The notes beneath the pieces are model-generated. The model did not search any database and had not been told where the DNA came from. It saw only the letters and a program-made list of their open reading frames with translations. A stretch of DNA of 14,412 bases from Crocinitomicaceae bacterium (lineage in GTDB: Bacteria > Bacteroidota > Bacteroidia > Flavobacteriales_D > Sanyastnellaceae), in NCBI GenBank assembly GCA_020848015.1, contig JADLBA010000225.1:1-14412 (forward strand). The letters run 5' to 3'. A program made the position numbers and the translations under genes. Below are positions 1-7,077 of this stretch, piece by piece; the first letter of the stretch is position 1, and each line of letters starts with the position of its first letter.

Positions 1-30
1 TGAAAGAACTTTTATATTCGCCATTCAGGG

Positions 31-164
31 CGCACACATGGTATTGCCGCAATGGGGGGTGAAGTGCTTCTATGAAACTTTTGTGCTAAATTCAACTGCA
101 GTAATTCTATTGAACTTTAGTGCTAATAATCCGCCACTTCGGCAATACCCAAACCGTTAGTGGC
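31..164. repeat. attC-like hairpin element, left of the toxin-antitoxin pair
   Basis: A perfect 10-bp inverted repeat, GGTATTGCCG at 40-49 and CGGCAATACC at 140-149, encloses about 90 bases. Outside the right arm, after a short spacer, comes GTTAGTGGC at 156-164. Its exact reverse complement GCCACTAAC lies beyond the antitoxin gene at 920-928. This is the order expected of integron recombination sites: an outer simple site, a spacer, then an inner arm on each side of a variable middle. The outer left site would be the poorly matching CGCACACAT at 31-39. The core 7-mers do not exactly fit the textbook attC consensus, so the assignment is inferred from architecture only. An alternative is a family of dispersed intergenic repeats in Bacteroidota. 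Confidence 0.4.
73..126 (+). repeat. Imperfect direct repeat inside the left hairpin
   Basis: TGAAACTTTTGTGCTAA at 73-89 recurs as TGAACTTTAGTGCTAA at 111-126, differing by one missing A and one substitution, with a 38-base period. It lies within the variable middle of the attC-like element. No function is evident. Confidence 0.6.
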
Positions 165-226
165 AAGTCAGGCCAACATCACGAAAAATTGTTATCAATC
201 AAATTTCCCATTTCGGGAACTTTGTG

Positions 227-234
227 TATATTAG
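227..234 (+). promoter_or_regulatory. Candidate -7 promoter box of the toxin-antitoxin pair
   Basis: TATATTAG matches the Bacteroidota -7 consensus TAnnTTTG except at one position. The 11-mer GTATATTAGCC around it is identical to the one before the large secreted gene at 12211-12221. It overlaps the possible GTG start at 224, which argues that translation begins downstream, at TTG 251. Confidence 0.4.
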
Positions 235-250
235 CCAAAACCATTTCAAT

Positions 251-544
251 TTGAGAGTAATTTCAAAGAAAATACTGCGTGAGTTTTGGGAAAAGCATTC
301 GGACAGTCAGGAACAATTGACTTCTTGGTTTCGCGAGACAAGTAACGCTAACTGGAAATCACCCAGAGAAATTAAGAAAGAATATCCGAGTGCAAGCTTT
401 TTAGAAGATAATCGCGTTGTTTTTAACATTAAGGGTAATAGATATCGTCTGATAGTAAGGATAAATAATGATCATCAGATGATCTGGGTTCGCTTTGTTG
501 GGACTCATGCTCAGTATGATAAAATTGATGCAACAAAAATTTAG
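251..544 (+). CDS. higB: HigB-type mRNA interferase toxin
   Basis: The protein is a 97-residue toxin of the HigB_toxin family, which in characterised members cleaves mRNA and is neutralised by the downstream antitoxin. The family signature is seen throughout: an N-terminal RVISKKILREFWEKH, a central SFLEDNRVVFNIKGNRYRL, and a C-terminal FVGTHAQYDKIDATKI, full length with no gap. The start is taken as TTG 251, which gives the usual RVISKKIL beginning. A longer frame from GTG 224 is open but overlaps the candidate promoter box. The antitoxin frame follows after 5 bases, toxin first, as is normal for HigBA. The toxin looks intact although its antitoxin carries a stop codon. Family assignment is by recognised motifs, not by search. 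Confidence 0.85.
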   Translation: MRVISKKILREFWEKHSDSQEQLTSWFRETSNANWKSPREIKKEYPSASFLEDNRVVFNIKGNRYRLIVRINNDHQMIWVRFVGTHAQYDKIDATKI

Positions 545-549
545 AACAC

Positions 550-909
550 ATGACAATCAAACCAATTAAATCAAAAAGGGACTATCAACGCGCTTTGGAA
601 AGGCTTGAAGTAATATTCGATTCAAAAAAAGGGTCTAAGGAAGGGGACGAACTTGAGATTCTTGGAATTTTGATCGAAAAATATGAAGATGAGCATTTTC
701 CTATTGGATTCACGGATCCGATTGAAGCCATTAAATTCCGAATGTAGAAAATGGGGTACAATCAAAGTGATTTGGCAAATGTTGTGGGCTTGAAAAGCCG
801 GGCAAGTGAAATATTAAGTAAAAAGAGGAAGCTTACGCTTGAGATGATTCGTCAACTCCACGATAGCCTGAAAATCCCAACAGAAGTCTTAATCCAGGCA
901 TACAAGTAA
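550..909 (+). pseudogene. higA: HigA-type antitoxin frame interrupted by an amber codon
   Basis: Read through one stop, this frame encodes a 119-residue XRE-family antitoxin. The N-terminal part begins MTIKPIKSKRDYQRALERLE and ends DPIEAIKFRM. It is followed by TAG at 745-747 and then, in the same frame, KMGYNQSDLANVVGLKSRA and the rest of the helix-turn-helix to TAA at 907-909. Homologues usually have a glutamate codon where TAG stands, so one base change (GAG to TAG) explains it. The product is either a 65-residue N-terminal half alone, or two pieces if translation restarts at ATG 751, which would give a 52-residue DNA-binding domain. No other lesion is visible, so the mutation is recent, or it is a sequencing error, or a suppressor or restart tolerates it. 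Confidence 0.8.
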
Positions 910-915
910 GCAATG

Positions 916-985
916 CCCAGCCACTAACAGATAAGGTTTCGTCGCGTCGGAACGACGCACGATGAAACCGATGTTGCACGGAACC
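916..985. repeat. attC-like hairpin element, right of the toxin-antitoxin pair
   Basis: GCCACTAAC at 920-928 is the exact reverse complement of the left boundary motif at 156-164. After a six-base spacer comes the arm GGTTTCGTCGCGTCG (935-949), a GAA loop, and the arm CGACGCACGATGAAACC (953-969). The arms pair along their length apart from one G-T wobble and a two-base bulge in the 3' arm, recalling the extrahelical bases of attC sites. GTTG at 973-976 then mirrors the AAC of the first box. It begins seven bases after the antitoxin stop codon, the position a cassette recombination site would take. Confidence 0.4.
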
Positions 986-1111
986 GTGTCGTCTATCCCG
1001 GTTTTCTATTATGGTTTTATCGTTGAATTGTTTGTCTGTAACCACACGGGGAACTACATCTTGATTTTTCGATCTGATGGTTCAACCACAGTGTATTTTT
1101 TCACGAAAGGG
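986..1111. other. Intergenic stretch without a recognised gene
   Basis: Between the right hairpin element and the tRNA promoter I see no credible coding frame. AACCG (983-987) and CGGTT can form only a weak stem, and no clear terminator is present. Confidence 0.5.
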
Positions 1112-1139
1112 TTTGCCATTTGAAATTCTACTATATTTG
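1112..1139 (+). promoter_or_regulatory. Promoter of the tRNA-Met gene
   Basis: TTTG at 1112-1115 and TATATTTG at 1132-1139 match the Bacteroidota -33 and -7 boxes (TTTG and TAnnTTTG), 16 bases apart. With the start expected about four bases past the -7 box (near 1143), the tRNA would carry an 11-base leader. Confidence 0.7.
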
Positions 1140-1153
1140 CGCCCCGAAAAAAT

Positions 1154-1227
1154 GGCGGGGTAGCTCAGCTGGTTAGAGCGCATGATTCATAATCATGAGG
1201 TCGGGGGATCATGCCCCCCCCCCGCTA
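1154..1227 (+). tRNA. tRNA-Met (anticodon CAT), elongator type, aberrant T-loop
   Basis: The cloverleaf folds as a 7-bp acceptor stem (GGCGGGG 1154-1160 with CCCCGCT 1220-1226, the first pair G-T), a D arm (GCTC/GAGC), an anticodon stem CATGA/TCATG with loop TTCATAA (anticodon CAT at 1188-1190), variable loop AGGTC, and a T stem GGGGG/CCCCC. The discriminator is A1227, and CCA is not encoded. It lacks the unpaired first acceptor position and the three G-C pairs in the anticodon stem of initiator tRNA, so it is read as elongator Met; a lysidine-modified Ile tRNA is less likely. The T-loop reads ATCATGC instead of the near-universal TTCGANT form, losing the T54 and A58 that form the conserved tertiary pair. 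Confidence 0.85.
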
Positions 1228-1235
1228 CGAATAAG

Positions 1236-1270
1236 GTCTGCTCGATTGCAGAGCAGACTTTTTTATTTTT
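1236..1270 (+). terminator. Rho-independent terminator after tRNA-Met
   Basis: A perfect 8-bp stem, GTCTGCTC (1236-1243) with GAGCAGAC (1251-1258), has a 7-base loop and is followed at once by TTTTTTATTTTT. Confidence 0.9.
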
Positions 1271-1305
1271 GTACGGAGAGAAAAAAAATTCTTTTTCTCC
1301 TATTA

Positions 1306-1337
1306 TTTGTATTCACGGTCATAATGCATTATCCTTG
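1306..1337 (+). promoter_or_regulatory. Candidate promoter of the START-like gene
   Basis: TTTG at 1306-1309 and TATCCTTG at 1330-1337 (one mismatch to TAnnTTTG) are 20 bases apart, within the usual Bacteroidota spacing. The start codon follows 28 bases after the -7 box. Confidence 0.5.
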
Positions 1338-1365
1338 CATACAGACCTACCTACTACAGTACAAT

Positions 1366-1746
1366 ATGGAAAAAGTCAAACTGGAAATGGAATTTCTGAT
1401 CCGTACTTCGGATCATATATTATTCAATCGAATCAGCACTCCCAGCGGGCTCGAAGAGTGGTTTGCCGATGAGGTGAACATCCGCGATAATGAGTTCACT
1501 TTTATCTGGGAAGGAGAGCAGCGAAAGGCACAGTTAGTAACGGTAAAAAAAGACCAGTTCGTTCGTTTTCACTGGCTTGATGAGGGGAAGGAAAAAACTT
1601 TTTTTGAGATGCGGATCAAGATTGACGAGATGACCGGTGAGGTTGCGCTTATTGTTACCGATTTTTGTGATGAGGGAGATGAAGAGGAAACAGAGATGTT
1701 GTGGAATTCGGCGCTTGAAAACCTGCGCAGGGTGATTGGTGGCTAA
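1366..1746 (+). CDS. START-like domain protein
   Basis: A 126-residue cytoplasmic protein that resembles the START-like (START_2) family common in Bacteroidota; the ligand and role of that family are unknown to me. The sequence alternates strands and helices as in a helix-grip fold: EMEFLIRTSDHILFNRIS and GLEEWFADEV at the N-terminus (about residues 7-36), a central FTFIWEG (45-50), and a closing helix ETEMLWNSALENLRRVI (about 108-124). There is no signal peptide or membrane segment. The start is taken at ATG 1366, since the frame upstream runs into the tRNA and its terminator. It is a single-gene unit and its stop lies one base from the stop of the convergent trmN6, with no terminator between them. 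Confidence 0.75.
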   Translation: MEKVKLEMEFLIRTSDHILFNRISTPSGLEEWFADEVNIRDNEFTFIWEGEQRKAQLVTVKKDQFVRFHWLDEGKEKTFFEMRIKIDEMTGEVALIVTDFCDEGDEEETEMLWNSALENLRRVIGG

Positions 1747-1747
1747 C

Positions 1748-2467
1748 TCACCATTTTGTATAAAATTCGTGTGTCAACAATTTATAGGACTCAGAAAATT
1801 CTCCCGGACTTTTTTCAATTAATAGTGACTCCATAACCGGTTCTCCAGGGTATCCCTGTATAAATTCGAGCATTACCCTTGTAGAATCCTTGTGTGCGAG
1901 TGTAAATACATGACATATTCTCCGGGGAAAAAAACCACAGTCCAACCCTCTGTCAAGCCATCTCTTTAATTGCTGTCGCGGAATGATAAGTGCAATGATG
2001 CCGTCTTTTGTCAATAATGTTGCCGCCTGATGCATAAACAATTCAGCGGGTAGTGTATCGTCGTGGCGAGCAGTGCTTCTCACCGGATTAGTGGCGCGCA
2101 GAGATTGAGAAAAATAGGGGGGATTAGAAATAATAAAATCAAATTTTACTTCTACAGTAATCTTCAAAAAATTGCCCTCGTGCAACTTTAAGCGCTCACT
2201 CCAAGGGGAGTGAGAAAAATTATATCTTGCATCTTCTGAACTTCCGGGGTCAATTTCAACTGCATCAATAACAGCGAATGTATTGCGTTGAGCACAGATC
2301 AATGCAATAACCCCTGTTCCTGTACCCACATCAAGTATCCGTTTAGCACTTCCAACATCAGCCCAAGCACCGAGCAATACGGCATCGGTACCCACCCTCA
2401 TAGCGCTATGAGCTTGTTCTATTTCAAACTGCCTAAATCGAAATGGCTTAGAAGTAGGATGCTGCAT
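1748..2467 (-). CDS. trmN6: tRNA1(Val) (adenine(37)-N6)-methyltransferase
   Basis: A 239-residue class I SAM-dependent methyltransferase of the TrmN6/YfiC family, which methylates N6 of adenosine 37 in tRNA-Val. The family N-terminus is clear (PFRFRQFEIEQAHSAMRVGTDAVLLGAW trimmed: FRFRQFEIEQAHSAMRVG, residues 9-26). The SAM-binding motif LDVGTGTG is at 45-52, the acidic end of strand 2 is VEIDP at 70-74, and the N6-adenine catalytic motif NPPY is at 115-118. The length is normal for the family. It lies three bases downstream of the PaaY-like gene on the same strand, so the two are probably co-transcribed. The catalytic assignment follows from the motifs; the exact tRNA substrate is inferred from the family. 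Confidence 0.85.
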   Translation of the reverse strand: MQHPTSKPFRFRQFEIEQAHSAMRVGTDAVLLGAWADVGSAKRILDVGTGTGVIALICAQRNTFAVIDAVEIDPGSSEDARYNFSHSPWSERLKLHEGNFLKITVEVKFDFIISNPPYFSQSLRATNPVRSTARHDDTLPAELFMHQAATLLTKDGIIALIIPRQQLKRWLDRGLDCGFFPRRICHVFTLAHKDSTRVMLEFIQGYPGEPVMESLLIEKSPGEFSESYKLLTHEFYTKW

Positions 2468-2470
2468 ATA

Positions 2471-3076
2471 TCACTTATTGCTCTTCGTCTCATTCCATGT
2501 TTTATATTGGCTTTGCAGTATTTTTCTTTCTGTGGGAATATCCCGCAAAGGGGCACACTCCTGCAATTTACTAAAATAATCCTTTGGGAGTTGCTGGTAA
2601 AGAGCGGTTCCTTCACTCTTCCACCGCAGCATTTCATCGCTGACCGTTTTCAGCACTATTGCAGGGCAGCCTGCAGCTAAAGATCGCCGCGGAATAACCG
2701 TATCTGCCGCCACAAAACTCAGTGCCCCAATAATGCATTCTTCCTCCACCACTACCCTGTCCATTATTACCGTGTTCATCCCCACAAGACAATCTCTTCC
2801 AATGGTTGCACCATGTATGATCGCACCATGACCAATGTGAGCGTTCTTCTTGAGAAAAACGGTTGTGCCGGGAAACATGTGAATCGTACAATTTTCCTGA
2901 ACGTTACATCCATCTTCAATGACAATGGCTCCCCAGTCGCCACGAATAGCCGCGCCAGGCCCAACATACACATCACGACCAATGATCACATTACCTGTTA
3001 CCGTTGCATTAGGGTGTATAAAAGAAGACTCGTGTACCACAGGGATGAAGCCATCGAAAGAAAAAATATTTGCCAT
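2471..3076 (-). CDS. Gamma-carbonic anhydrase / PaaY-like hexapeptide-repeat protein
   Basis: A 201-residue left-handed beta-helix protein with hexapeptide repeats over about residues 20-145 (for example ATVTGNVIIGRDVYVGPGA at 24-42 and AIIHGATIGRDCLVG at 85-99), and a helical C-terminal tail (about 143-198). Candidate metal ligands of the gamma-carbonic anhydrase fold are H66 in TIHMFPG and H83 and H88 in HIGHGAIIHG. The IHMFPGT segment and the long C-terminal helix resemble PaaY, a thioesterase associated with phenylacetate degradation, rather than a typical carbonic anhydrase. No paa genes are nearby, so neither activity is established. A perfect -7 box ends only four bases before the start codon. 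It is the first gene of a pair with trmN6. Confidence 0.8.
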   Translation of the reverse strand: MANIFSFDGFIPVVHESSFIHPNATVTGNVIIGRDVYVGPGAAIRGDWGAIVIEDGCNVQENCTIHMFPGTTVFLKKNAHIGHGAIIHGATIGRDCLVGMNTVIMDRVVVEEECIIGALSFVAADTVIPRRSLAAGCPAIVLKTVSDEMLRWKSEGTALYQQLPKDYFSKLQECAPLRDIPTERKILQSQYKTWNETKSNK

Positions 3077-3080
3077 ATCA

Positions 3081-3088
3081 CAAACATA
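3081..3088 (-). promoter_or_regulatory. -7 box of the PaaY-like/trmN6 pair
   Basis: On the minus strand TATGTTTG matches TAnnTTTG exactly. Its last base is four bases before the ATG, which places the expected transcript start at or within a base of the start codon. No good -33 box is seen. Confidence 0.5.
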
Positions 3089-3204
3089 CTGATCGTAGTT
3101 TTATTAGCAGGCTTTTTTTTTATCCGGTGCCAATACTCAGTATCTGGGTGCTAAATCGCACACCAAGAATTATTGGTATCAGCCACGCTGCCAGAACTAT
3201 TATG

Positions 3205-3212
3205 TAAATTTG
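3205..3212 (+). promoter_or_regulatory. -7 box of the DUF7009-like/moaA unit
   Basis: TAAATTTG matches TAnnTTTG exactly and lies 28 bases before the start codon. A -33 box at the usual distance is not evident. Confidence 0.5.
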
Positions 3213-3240
3213 AACCCACAACGAAATACGGAACAAAGTC

Positions 3241-4579
<1,339 letters not shown>

Positions 4580-4592
4580 CAGATTATGCATA

Positions 4593-4632
4593 GGAAGATC
4601 CATTGCCTAATCCTATAATGGATATTCCTTTT
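4593..4632. terminator. Probable bidirectional terminator
   Basis: GGAAGATCCATT (4593-4604) pairs with AATGGATATTCC (4617-4628) with one mismatch and a 12-base loop. TTTT follows on the plus strand, and the hairpin lies between the converging moaA remnant and the last gene of the ECF operon. Confidence 0.55.
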
Positions 4633-4633
4633 G

Positions 4634-5134
4634 CTATTCCTTTTTTGGCATCGCGGCTTTTCCTCCTCCGCCCTTTTCCTCCCGACGTTCTTTCAGGCGT
4701 TCCTTCAACTCACGCCGAAATTCCTCATCAATCCCCATCAGTTTCTGGACTTTTGCATAACCCAGCATCGCCATGCTGTCGCGCAAAAACTTATCATCAA
4801 TATCCACTTCCTCTCTCTTGTTTTTGGTAATGACATCAATAGCGGCTACTGTCTCTTTTTCGCCTCCGTTCTTTTCGCGCAATTCTTTATCTGTCTTGCG
4901 GATTGTTTTTTTCAGTTCCTTCTTTTTGCTATTATATTCATTGTACACCGGCCAAAACTTTTCAGCTTCTGCCACAGTAAGTTCAAGTTTTTCACTGATA
5001 AAAGCCCTTTTCAGCCGTTCGATCTTTTCCTGCCGCTTCTCGTCCTGACCAGCCTCCGTCTGCGCAATGGCACAAAATGAAAAAGCCAGCAGTAAAAGAG
5101 AAAATGTCACATTCTTCATTGTTTTAGTATTCAT
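4634..5134 (-). CDS. Small secreted, highly charged protein of an ECF sigma operon
   Basis: A 166-residue protein with a signal peptide: after MNTKTMKN comes the hydrophobic core VTFSLLLLAFSFCAIAQ (about residues 9-25), ending in the AIAQ typical of Bacteroidota cleavage sites. The mature part is mostly lysine, arginine and glutamate and probably helical. It contains RQEKIERLKRAFISEKLELT and AEAEKFWPVYNEYN (about 34-68), a segment common in periplasmic proteins encoded next to Bacteroidota ECF sigma factors and reminiscent of Spy/CpxP-like envelope proteins. The C-terminus is GGGGKAAMPKKE. The start is ATG 5134, four bases after the stop of the anti-sigma-like gene; ATG 5119 is an alternative. 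Its role in envelope stress is inferred from context only. Confidence 0.7.
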   Translation of the reverse strand: MNTKTMKNVTFSLLLLAFSFCAIAQTEAGQDEKRQEKIERLKRAFISEKLELTVAEAEKFWPVYNEYNSKKKELKKTIRKTDKELREKNGGEKETVAAIDVITKNKREEVDIDDKFLRDSMAMLGYAKVQKLMGIDEEFRRELKERLKERREEKGGGGKAAMPKKE

Positions 5135-5138
5135 GGAT

Positions 5139-5867
5139 TTATAAATTGTTTGTTTCGTCTTCAGATTCGAGCAGGTATTCCATAATGTCCTCATCGCTGA
5201 GATTCTCCCAACTAAGAGTATCTGCTGGGGTGTTTGGAATAATTGCTCGATCACTATTAATTTCATTCTGTTTTGGATAATGTTGAATTCTACCGGACGG
5301 CGCCCCCGCCCCAGTAACCAGAGAATCAGACAACATTTCCTCTATCTCTTCGAGATAATAATCGTAGTATTCTTCTTCCGTTGAGAAATAAGAGATATCT
5401 TCTTCAGTAATCCCCGATTCATTCAATAAGGCTTCAAACGACTCATTTTTATCGGCGGTGCCGCTATACAGGTAGATAACAAAAAATATTGCTGCTGCGG
5501 CGGCGATGCCCATCACCCGGTTCAGCAGCCGCCTTCCGCCAGACGAAGGATGGACAATCACCTTTGTTTGTTCCTTATTTGAAGAAACAATATCTTGTGC
5601 CATTTTTTCAAAATACCCTTCGGGTATTTCAAAGTGATTATGCTTTCCAATCTTGTTTTCGAGTTTTACCTGAGCGATAATTTCCTCCTCCTGTTTTTCG
5701 AAAAAATCTTCGGCTACTGGCTCCATAGCCTTTTCCAAAATTCTGTTTTCCAACGAATCAAAATAACCCTCCGGGATCGAAAACTCGTTATCACGAGAAA
5801 TTATCGTGAGGCGCTTACCGGCATCATCGGGTAATTGGTTTTCAGTATTCCCTGATAGATTTTTCAT
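5139..5867 (-). CDS. Single-pass anti-sigma-like membrane protein
   Basis: A 242-residue protein encoded directly after an ECF sigma factor and probably its membrane regulator. The cytoplasmic part carries two copies of an IPEGYF motif, FSIPEGYFDSLENRIL (residues 29-44) and FEIPEGYFEKMAQDIV (79-94), a repeat often seen in Bacteroidota anti-sigma-like proteins. A basic stretch GGRRLLNRV precedes one membrane segment, MGIAAAAAIFFVIYLYSG (119-136). The rest is very acidic (EEYYDYYLEEIEEMLSD, about 165-181) and would face the periplasm. It has no zinc-binding HxxxCxxC motif, so it is not a ZAS-type anti-sigma factor. The stop is four bases before the next gene. Binding to the sigma factor is inferred from position. 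Confidence 0.7.
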   Translation of the reverse strand: MKNLSGNTENQLPDDAGKRLTIISRDNEFSIPEGYFDSLENRILEKAMEPVAEDFFEKQEEEIIAQVKLENKIGKHNHFEIPEGYFEKMAQDIVSSNKEQTKVIVHPSSGGRRLLNRVMGIAAAAAIFFVIYLYSGTADKNESFEALLNESGITEEDISYFSTEEEYYDYYLEEIEEMLSDSLVTGAGAPSGRIQHYPKQNEINSDRAIIPNTPADTLSWENLSDEDIMEYLLESEDETNNL

Positions 5868-5918
5868 TCTTTTATTAGAGTATTCTTATTGAGCAGGGTT
5901 TAATAAGAAAAATTAAAT

Positions 5919-6464
5919 TCATAAATGTTTTGCCAGGTGTGCTTCAATTTTCTGAACAGCGTGATGAAACGATGCTTTCAATGCCCCGACACTTGTTCCG
6001 GTGATATCTGCAATCTCATCGTATTTTTTTTCTTCATAGTATTTCAGCACAAAGACTGCCTTTTGCTTCTCAGGCAGTGTTGCCAATGCAGTTTGCAGCA
6101 TCCGCTGAATTTCATCACCAGAATAATATTTGTCAGCTTCGAGCGCAGCCGGCAAACTGAATTCTACCTCTTCGAGAGAAACTTTCCCAAGTCTTTTTTT
6201 TGTAGCAAGAAAAGTTACTGCTTCCCGGTACGCTATGGTGTGTAACCAGGTAGCGATCTTCGATTCGCCGCGAAAAGAAACCATTCCACGCCAGGCCTTG
6301 ATAAATGTATTTTGCGTAAGATCATCAGCATCTTGATGATCGAGCACCATCCGCCGTATGAAATAGTAAATACTTTTCTGGAATTGCCGAACCAGCAATG
6401 AAAGAGACCTCTCTCTGGAAGAAGGATCATTATATAACTCTAAAAGTTCTTTATCAGTTAACAT
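5919..6464 (-). CDS. ECF-type RNA polymerase sigma factor
   Basis: A 181-residue sigma-70 family protein of the extracytoplasmic-function type. Region 2 spans about residues 20-88, with the core-binding and -10-recognition helices in DHQDADDLTQNTFIKAWRG (42-60) and FRGESKIATWLHTIAYREA (64-82). Region 4 spans about 118-175 with LPEKQKAVFVLKYYEEKKY and the helix-turn-helix DEIADITGTSVGALKASFHH (149-168). Regions 1.1 and 3 are absent, as is normal for the class. It is the first gene of a three-gene operon with the anti-sigma-like membrane protein (51 bases downstream) and the charged secreted protein. Its target promoters cannot be read from the window. Confidence 0.92.
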   Translation of the reverse strand: MLTDKELLELYNDPSSRERSLSLLVRQFQKSIYYFIRRMVLDHQDADDLTQNTFIKAWRGMVSFRGESKIATWLHTIAYREAVTFLATKKRLGKVSLEEVEFSLPAALEADKYYSGDEIQRMLQTALATLPEKQKAVFVLKYYEEKKYDEIADITGTSVGALKASFHHAVQKIEAHLAKHL

Positions 6465-6471
6465 TCCGGAC

Positions 6472-6503
6472 GAAAAGTACCTTTCAATTGTCAGTTTGAC
6501 AAA
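6472..6503 (-). promoter_or_regulatory. Promoter of the ECF sigma operon
   Basis: On the minus strand TTTG (6503-6500) and TACTTTTC (6479-6472, one mismatch to TAnnTTTG) are separated by 20 bases. The -7 box ends seven bases before the ATG, predicting a leader of only about four bases. Confidence 0.6.
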
Positions 6504-6537
6504 CGAATGAGCGGAAGGTTTAATGTGCTCCTGTAAT

Positions 6538-6571
6538 GTCTTTGCGGGTAGAAAATATAACCCTCAAAGAC
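6538..6571. repeat. Hairpin upstream of the sigma operon
   Basis: GTCTTTG (6538-6544) pairs with CAAAGAC (6565-6571), and inside it GGGT (6546-6549) pairs with ACCC (6560-6563), with one mismatch between the two stems and a ten-base A/T-rich loop. Neither side is followed by a T tract, so it is not an ordinary terminator. It could be an operator or an RNA element between the diverging sigma operon and rnpB. Confidence 0.5.
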
Positions 6572-6635
6572 AAAATGGGCTTCACGTAGGGCACTAAATT
6601 TTATACGAAGTGGTCATCATTCATTCTATTTCGCT

Positions 6636-6662
6636 TTTGAAAATACATCAGTCGTACCTTTG
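6636..6662 (+). promoter_or_regulatory. Promoter of rnpB
   Basis: TACCTTTG at 6655-6662 is a perfect -7 box, and TTTG at 6636-6639 is a -33 candidate at a rather short 15 bases. The expected start four bases past the -7 box is 6666, exactly where the terminal helix of RNase P RNA begins. Confidence 0.7.
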
Positions 6663-6665
6663 CAC

Positions 6666-7059
6666 AAACAACTACCGCTTCATCGCTCTTTGAAAAAAGG
6701 GAGGAAAGTCCGGGCAGCACAGGGCGCTGTGCCTTGTATAACGCAGGGGATGCAAACTGGCGACGGTTTGCAGACAGAGAGTGCCACAGAAACTTATACC
6801 GCCAGTTGTCGCTTTACCAATGGCAAAGCCTCAGCAGGTAAGGGTGAAAAGGTGGAGTAAGAGCCCACCAGTGATGTGCGAAAGGGCATCAGCTTGGGAA
6901 AACCTCACGGGCTGTAAGACCATGTAAACCGGGGATCGTATTGTAAAATACGTGAAGGGCTGCCCGCCCGGTCCCGGAGGGTAGGTCGCATAGATAAATG
7001 ATGAAGGCTGTGGAGCGATCCGCCGTACAGAACCCGGCTTACAGGTAGTTGTTTTTTTT
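6666..7059 (+). ncRNA. rnpB: RNase P RNA, bacterial type A
   Basis: The catalytic RNA of RNase P, which removes tRNA 5' leaders. The conserved core is seen at both ends: GAGGAAAGTCCGGGC at 6701-6715 and TACAGAACCCGGCTTAC at 7026-7042. The terminal P1 helix is an 11-bp pairing of AAACAACTACC (6666-6676) with GGTAGTTGTTT (7044-7054). Between lie the hallmark AGGGTGAAAAGGTG (6840-6853) and GGGTAGGTCGCATAGATAAATGATGA-type P15/J segments near 6979-7004, with AGAGCCCACCAG at 6861-6872. The T8 run at 7052-7059 directly after P1 probably serves as terminator. The frame open across 6660-6860 is not a gene. Confidence 0.95.
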
Positions 7060-7077
7060 CTTCAACCGGAGAGAGCG

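Noticed and set aside
1182..1472. Frame running from the tRNA through the terminator into the START-like gene
   Set aside because: It overlaps tRNA-Met and a different, well-supported frame.
4631..5080. 149-codon hydrophobic plus-strand frame
   Set aside because: It is the antisense shadow of the lysine- and glutamate-rich secreted protein of the ECF operon; AAA/GAA codons read as Phe/Leu/Ser on the other strand.
6660..6860. 66-codon frame in the rnpB region
   Set aside because: The sequence is structured RNase P RNA with its conserved core; the frame is fortuitous.
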